NCBI RefSeq assembly: GCF_963662805.1
Contig: NZ_OY759869.1
Span: 364,001 to 428,000, forward strand
DNA: 64,000 bases
Direction: 5' to 3'
DNA from: an uncultured Cohaesibacter sp.
GTDB lineage: Bacteria; Pseudomonadota; Alphaproteobacteria; Rhizobiales; Cohaesibacteraceae
Shown here: piece after piece, positions 61,300 to 64,000 of the stretch
Layout of the letters: the number at the start of each line of letters is the position of its first letter
Position numbering within the stretch: position 1 is the stretch's first letter
The notes under the pieces: generated by a model
What the model was told of the DNA's origin: nothing
What the model saw: the letters and a program-made list of their open reading frames with translations, nothing else
Databases searched by the model: none
Translations under genes and position numbers: made by a program

Positions 61300-63978
61300 T
61301 TAACTCAGCTTACCGTGGCAATGCTTGTATTTCTTGCCGGAGCCGCAAGGGCAGGGCGCATTGCGAGGCACCTTGCCAAAGGCGTCTTCGGGACTGGCTG
61401 AGCCATCGCCGGTTGCAACATTTTCGCCCGTGGCCGGATCGATATGCTCTTCGTGCATTTCGGGCAGTTCCTGCTGCTCGAACGGGTTTGCCTCTTCGCG
61501 GCGCAACTGCACATGGGCGAGCTGCTGGGTGACCATGCGGCGCAGGTTGGCAAGCAGGGCCTGGAACAGCTCGAAGCTTTCGGTCTTGTATTCCTGCAGC
61601 GGGTCGCGCTGGCCGTAGCCGCGGTAGCCGATGACGTTGCGGAGGTGATCAAGAGCCACCAGATGCTCGCGCCAGAGATGGTCGAGGATCTGCAACAGGA
61701 CCGATTTTTCAACCTGACGCATGAGATCAGGGGTGAAGTTGGCGGTTTTGGCGGCGGCAGTTTCGTCGGCTGCCTTTTTCAGGCGCTCGATGATTTCCTC
61801 ATCGGCGATGCCTTCCTCTTTGGCCCAGTCTTTCACCGGAACGTCGAGATTGAGGAATTCCTGAACTTCGTCATGCAGGCCTTCGACATCCCACTGTTCG
61901 GCATAGGCCTTCTCGGGGATGTGCTTGGCGACAATGTTCTCGATCACTTCGTGGCGCATGTCGGCGACGGTGTCCGCGACGCTCTCGTCCTTCATTAGGT
62001 CGATGCGCTGGTCGAAGATCACCTTGCGCTGGTCGTTCATGACGTCGTCGAACTTCAGCAGGTTCTTACGAATGTCGAAGTTGCGGGCCTCGACCTTCTT
62101 CTGAGCCTTTTCGAGCGCCTTGTTGATCCACGGATGGATGATGGCTTCGCCTTCCTTGAGGCCGAGCTTGGTCAACATGCCGTCCATGCGTTCGGAGCCG
62201 AAGATCCGCATCAGGTCATCTTCGAGGGAGAGGAAGAATTTGGAGCGTCCCGGGTCACCCTGACGGCCGGAACGACCGCGCAGCTGGTTGTCGATACGGC
62301 GGCTTTCATGGCGCTCGGTGCCGATGACGAAGAGACCGCCTGCGGCCAGAGCAACCTGTTTCTTGGCTTCGATGTCGGCCTTGATTTCGTCGATCTTCTT
62401 CTGGCGTTCTTCGCCTTCAAGCTCTTCGGGTACTTCCTGCGCGATGCGCATGTCGAGGTTGCCGCCGAGCTGAATGTCGGTCCCGCGACCGGCCATGTTG
62501 GTGGCGATGGTCACCGCGCCGGGGGCACCGGCCTGAGCGACGATGAAGGCTTCCTGCTCGTGGAAGCGGGCGTTCAGGACCTGATGAGGGACCTTGGCCT
62601 TCTTGAGCTTGTTGCTCAGTTCTTCGGACCGCTCGATCGAGGTGGTGCCGACAAGAGTGGGCTGGCCGCGCTCCTGACAATCCTTGATGAGGGTAACCAG
62701 TGCCTCGTCCTTCTCGCGCGTGGTGCGATAGACCTCGTCATCGTCGTCGATACGCTGGACAGGCAGGTTGGTCGGGATGTCGAGCACTTCGAGGCTGTAG
62801 ATGTCTGCCAGTTCCTCGGCTTCGGTCATGGCCGTGCCGGTCATGCCGGAGAGTTTGGAGTAGAGGCGGAAGTAATTCTGGAAGGTGACCGAGGCCAGCG
62901 TCTGGTTCTCGGGCTGGATCGTCACGCGTTCCTTGGCTTCGAGTGCCTGATGCAGGCCTTCGGAATAGCGGCGTCCTTCCATCATGCGGCCCGTGAATTC
63001 ATCGATGATGACGACCTGATCGTTCTTGACGATATAGTCCTTGTCGCGGGCGAACAGCTTGTGGGCGCGCAGGGCCTGATTGAGATGGTGAACGATGGTC
63101 ACGTTCTCAATGTCGTAGAGCGATTCGCCCTGCAACATGTCAGCGTCCTTGAGCAGGTTTTCGACAAATTCGGTGCCGTCCTCGGTGAAGGTGGCAGACT
63201 TCGATTTCTCGTCGATCTCGAAATGCTCGGCGGCAAGCTTCGGGATGAAGGTGTCGATGGTGTTGTAAAGCTCGGACTTGTCATCGAGCGGACCGGAAAT
63301 GATCAGCGGCGTGCGGGCCTCGTCGACGAGAATCGAATCAACCTCGTCAACGATTGCGAAATTGTGGCCGCGCTGAACCATCTGGGCGAGGTCATACTTC
63401 ATGTTATCACGCAGATAATCGAAGCCGAATTCGTTGTTGGTGCCGTAGGTGATGTCCGCGTCATAGGCCGCCTTGCGACCCGCATCATCGATGCCATGGA
63501 TGATGACGCCGGTGGTCATGCCAAGGAACCTGTAGACCTGACCCATCCATTCCGCGTCGCGTTTTGCCAGATAGTCGTTGACGGTCACCACGTGAACACC
63601 CTTGCCTTCAAGGGCGTTGAGATAGGCGGCCAGCGTGGCGACAAGGGTTTTGCCCTCACCGGTGCGCATCTCGGCGATGGCCCCGTCGTTGAGCACCATG
63701 CCGCCGATCAGCTGCACATCGTAATGGCGCTGACCAAGGGCGCGTTTTGCTGCTTCTCTGACGGTTGCAAAGGCCGGGACCAGCAAGTCCTGAAGCTTCG
63801 TGCCATCAGCAAGCTGCTGGCGAAACTCGACGGTCTTGTTGCGCAAGTCTTCGTCGGAGAGTTTGGAATATTCGTCTTCGAGCGCATTGATGGATGCGAC
63901 TATGGGACGATATCCCTTGATACGGCGATCATTTGCCGTTCCGAAAACTTTGCGAGCGATGGCTCCAAGACCGACCAT
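61300..63978 (-). CDS. secA: Preprotein translocase ATPase SecA
   Basis: An 892-residue complete SecA, the motor that pushes unfolded preproteins through SecYEG. Visible parts: N-terminus MVGLGAIARKVFGTANDRRI, Walker A MRTGEGKTLVATL, Walker B IVDEVDSILVDEARTPLI, the second motor domain TNMAGRGTDIQLGG and HESRRIDNQLRGRSGRQGDP, and the C-terminal SEC-C zinc motif CPCGSGKKYKHC. Length is normal for alphaproteobacteria. It is a single-gene unit ending at a strong terminator. Confidence 0.98.
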   Translation of the reverse strand: MVGLGAIARKVFGTANDRRIKGYRPIVASINALEDEYSKLSDEDLRNKTVEFRQQLADGTKLQDLLVPAFATVREAAKRALGQRHYDVQLIGGMVLNDGAIAEMRTGEGKTLVATLAAYLNALEGKGVHVVTVNDYLAKRDAEWMGQVYRFLGMTTGVIIHGIDDAGRKAAYDADITYGTNNEFGFDYLRDNMKYDLAQMVQRGHNFAIVDEVDSILVDEARTPLIISGPLDDKSELYNTIDTFIPKLAAEHFEIDEKSKSATFTEDGTEFVENLLKDADMLQGESLYDIENVTIVHHLNQALRAHKLFARDKDYIVKNDQVVIIDEFTGRMMEGRRYSEGLHQALEAKERVTIQPENQTLASVTFQNYFRLYSKLSGMTGTAMTEAEELADIYSLEVLDIPTNLPVQRIDDDDEVYRTTREKDEALVTLIKDCQERGQPTLVGTTSIERSEELSNKLKKAKVPHQVLNARFHEQEAFIVAQAGAPGAVTIATNMAGRGTDIQLGGNLDMRIAQEVPEELEGEERQKKIDEIKADIEAKKQVALAAGGLFVIGTERHESRRIDNQLRGRSGRQGDPGRSKFFLSLEDDLMRIFGSERMDGMLTKLGLKEGEAIIHPWINKALEKAQKKVEARNFDIRKNLLKFDDVMNDQRKVIFDQRIDLMKDESVADTVADMRHEVIENIVAKHIPEKAYAEQWDVEGLHDEVQEFLNLDVPVKDWAKEEGIADEEIIERLKKAADETAAAKTANFTPDLMRQVEKSVLLQILDHLWREHLVALDHLRNVIGYRGYGQRDPLQEYKTESFELFQALLANLRRMVTQQLAHVQLRREEANPFEQQELPEMHEEHIDPATGENVATGDGSASPEDAFGKVPRNAPCPCGSGKKYKHCHGKLS

Positions 63979-64000
63979 TGACCGGATCCTTCCTCTTTAC

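Overview
The window looks like a stretch of an alphaproteobacterial chromosome, most likely a marine or environmental member of the Hyphomicrobiales. This rests on the style of the SecA protein, the TctABC, NitT/TauT and Liv transporters, the DUF1537/DenD acid-sugar genes, the dense ATGA-coupled operons and the moderately high GC. A Cohaesibacter-like organism is possible, but the sequence alone does not prove it. No rRNA genes, CRISPR arrays or prophage were seen. There is one tRNA gene, tRNA-Arg(CCG).

Layout. (A) 1-6568: a minus-strand operon for a guanidino compound. It has two binuclear-metal ureohydrolases around a NitT/TauT ABC transporter, a partial FAD-linked oxidase downstream and a divergent LysR regulator. 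(B) 7224-7787: a lone FMN reductase with a clear terminator. (C) 7924-16567: a divergent catabolic module with a Liv-type ABC transporter, an aldo/keto reductase fused to a RidA-like domain, a second aldo/keto reductase, a TIGR04076 protein and a GntR regulator. Two genes in it (LivG-type ATPase and second reductase) carry three single-base frameshifts. (D) 16741-25691: a LysR regulator and a plus-strand operon with a TctCBA transporter, a SAF-domain dehydrogenase, a one-cysteine Asp/Glu-racemase-superfamily protein, a DUF1537 acid-sugar kinase and an AbrB-like membrane protein. (E) 26112-32882: a LacI regulator with twin palindromic operators and a ribose-type ABC transporter with an SMP-30 lactonase. 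(F) 33083-42320: remnants of a DUF1537 kinase and perhaps of an aldolase start, then a second sugar ABC system whose ATPase has a GAF-like tail, a second SMP-30 lactonase, a GntR regulator, a DenD-type dehydrogenase and a TIM-barrel isomerase-like enzyme. (G) 43074-53293: a Dpp-type ABC transporter with three deaminase/amidohydrolase enzymes, a GntR regulator and a flavin reductase. (H) 53710-54786: a decayed IS3-family element beside the tRNA. (I) 54969-63978: more ordinary genes: mtnA, an SLC13-type transporter, an acetyltransferase, a HAD phosphatase, a PepSY / cytochrome b / membrane-anchored LuxR operon, and secA.

How the parts fit. The 53 kb left of the tRNA are a chain of uptake-plus-catabolism cassettes, each with its own regulator, with IS remnants at two junctions. 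Cassettes D, E and F all point to acid sugars or their lactones: lactonase, dehydrogenase, isomerase and kinase could form one distributed pathway, and the lost kinase in F may be replaced by the intact kinase in D. Cassettes A and G point to nitrogen-rich small molecules (guanidino compounds; nucleobase-like heterocycles). The best candidates for something undescribed are the SAF dehydrogenase / one-cysteine racemase-fold / DUF1537 operon, the GAF-tailed ABC ATPase, the amidohydrolase lacking the HxH motif, and the reductase-RidA fusion cluster. Substrates are inferred from family and context throughout.
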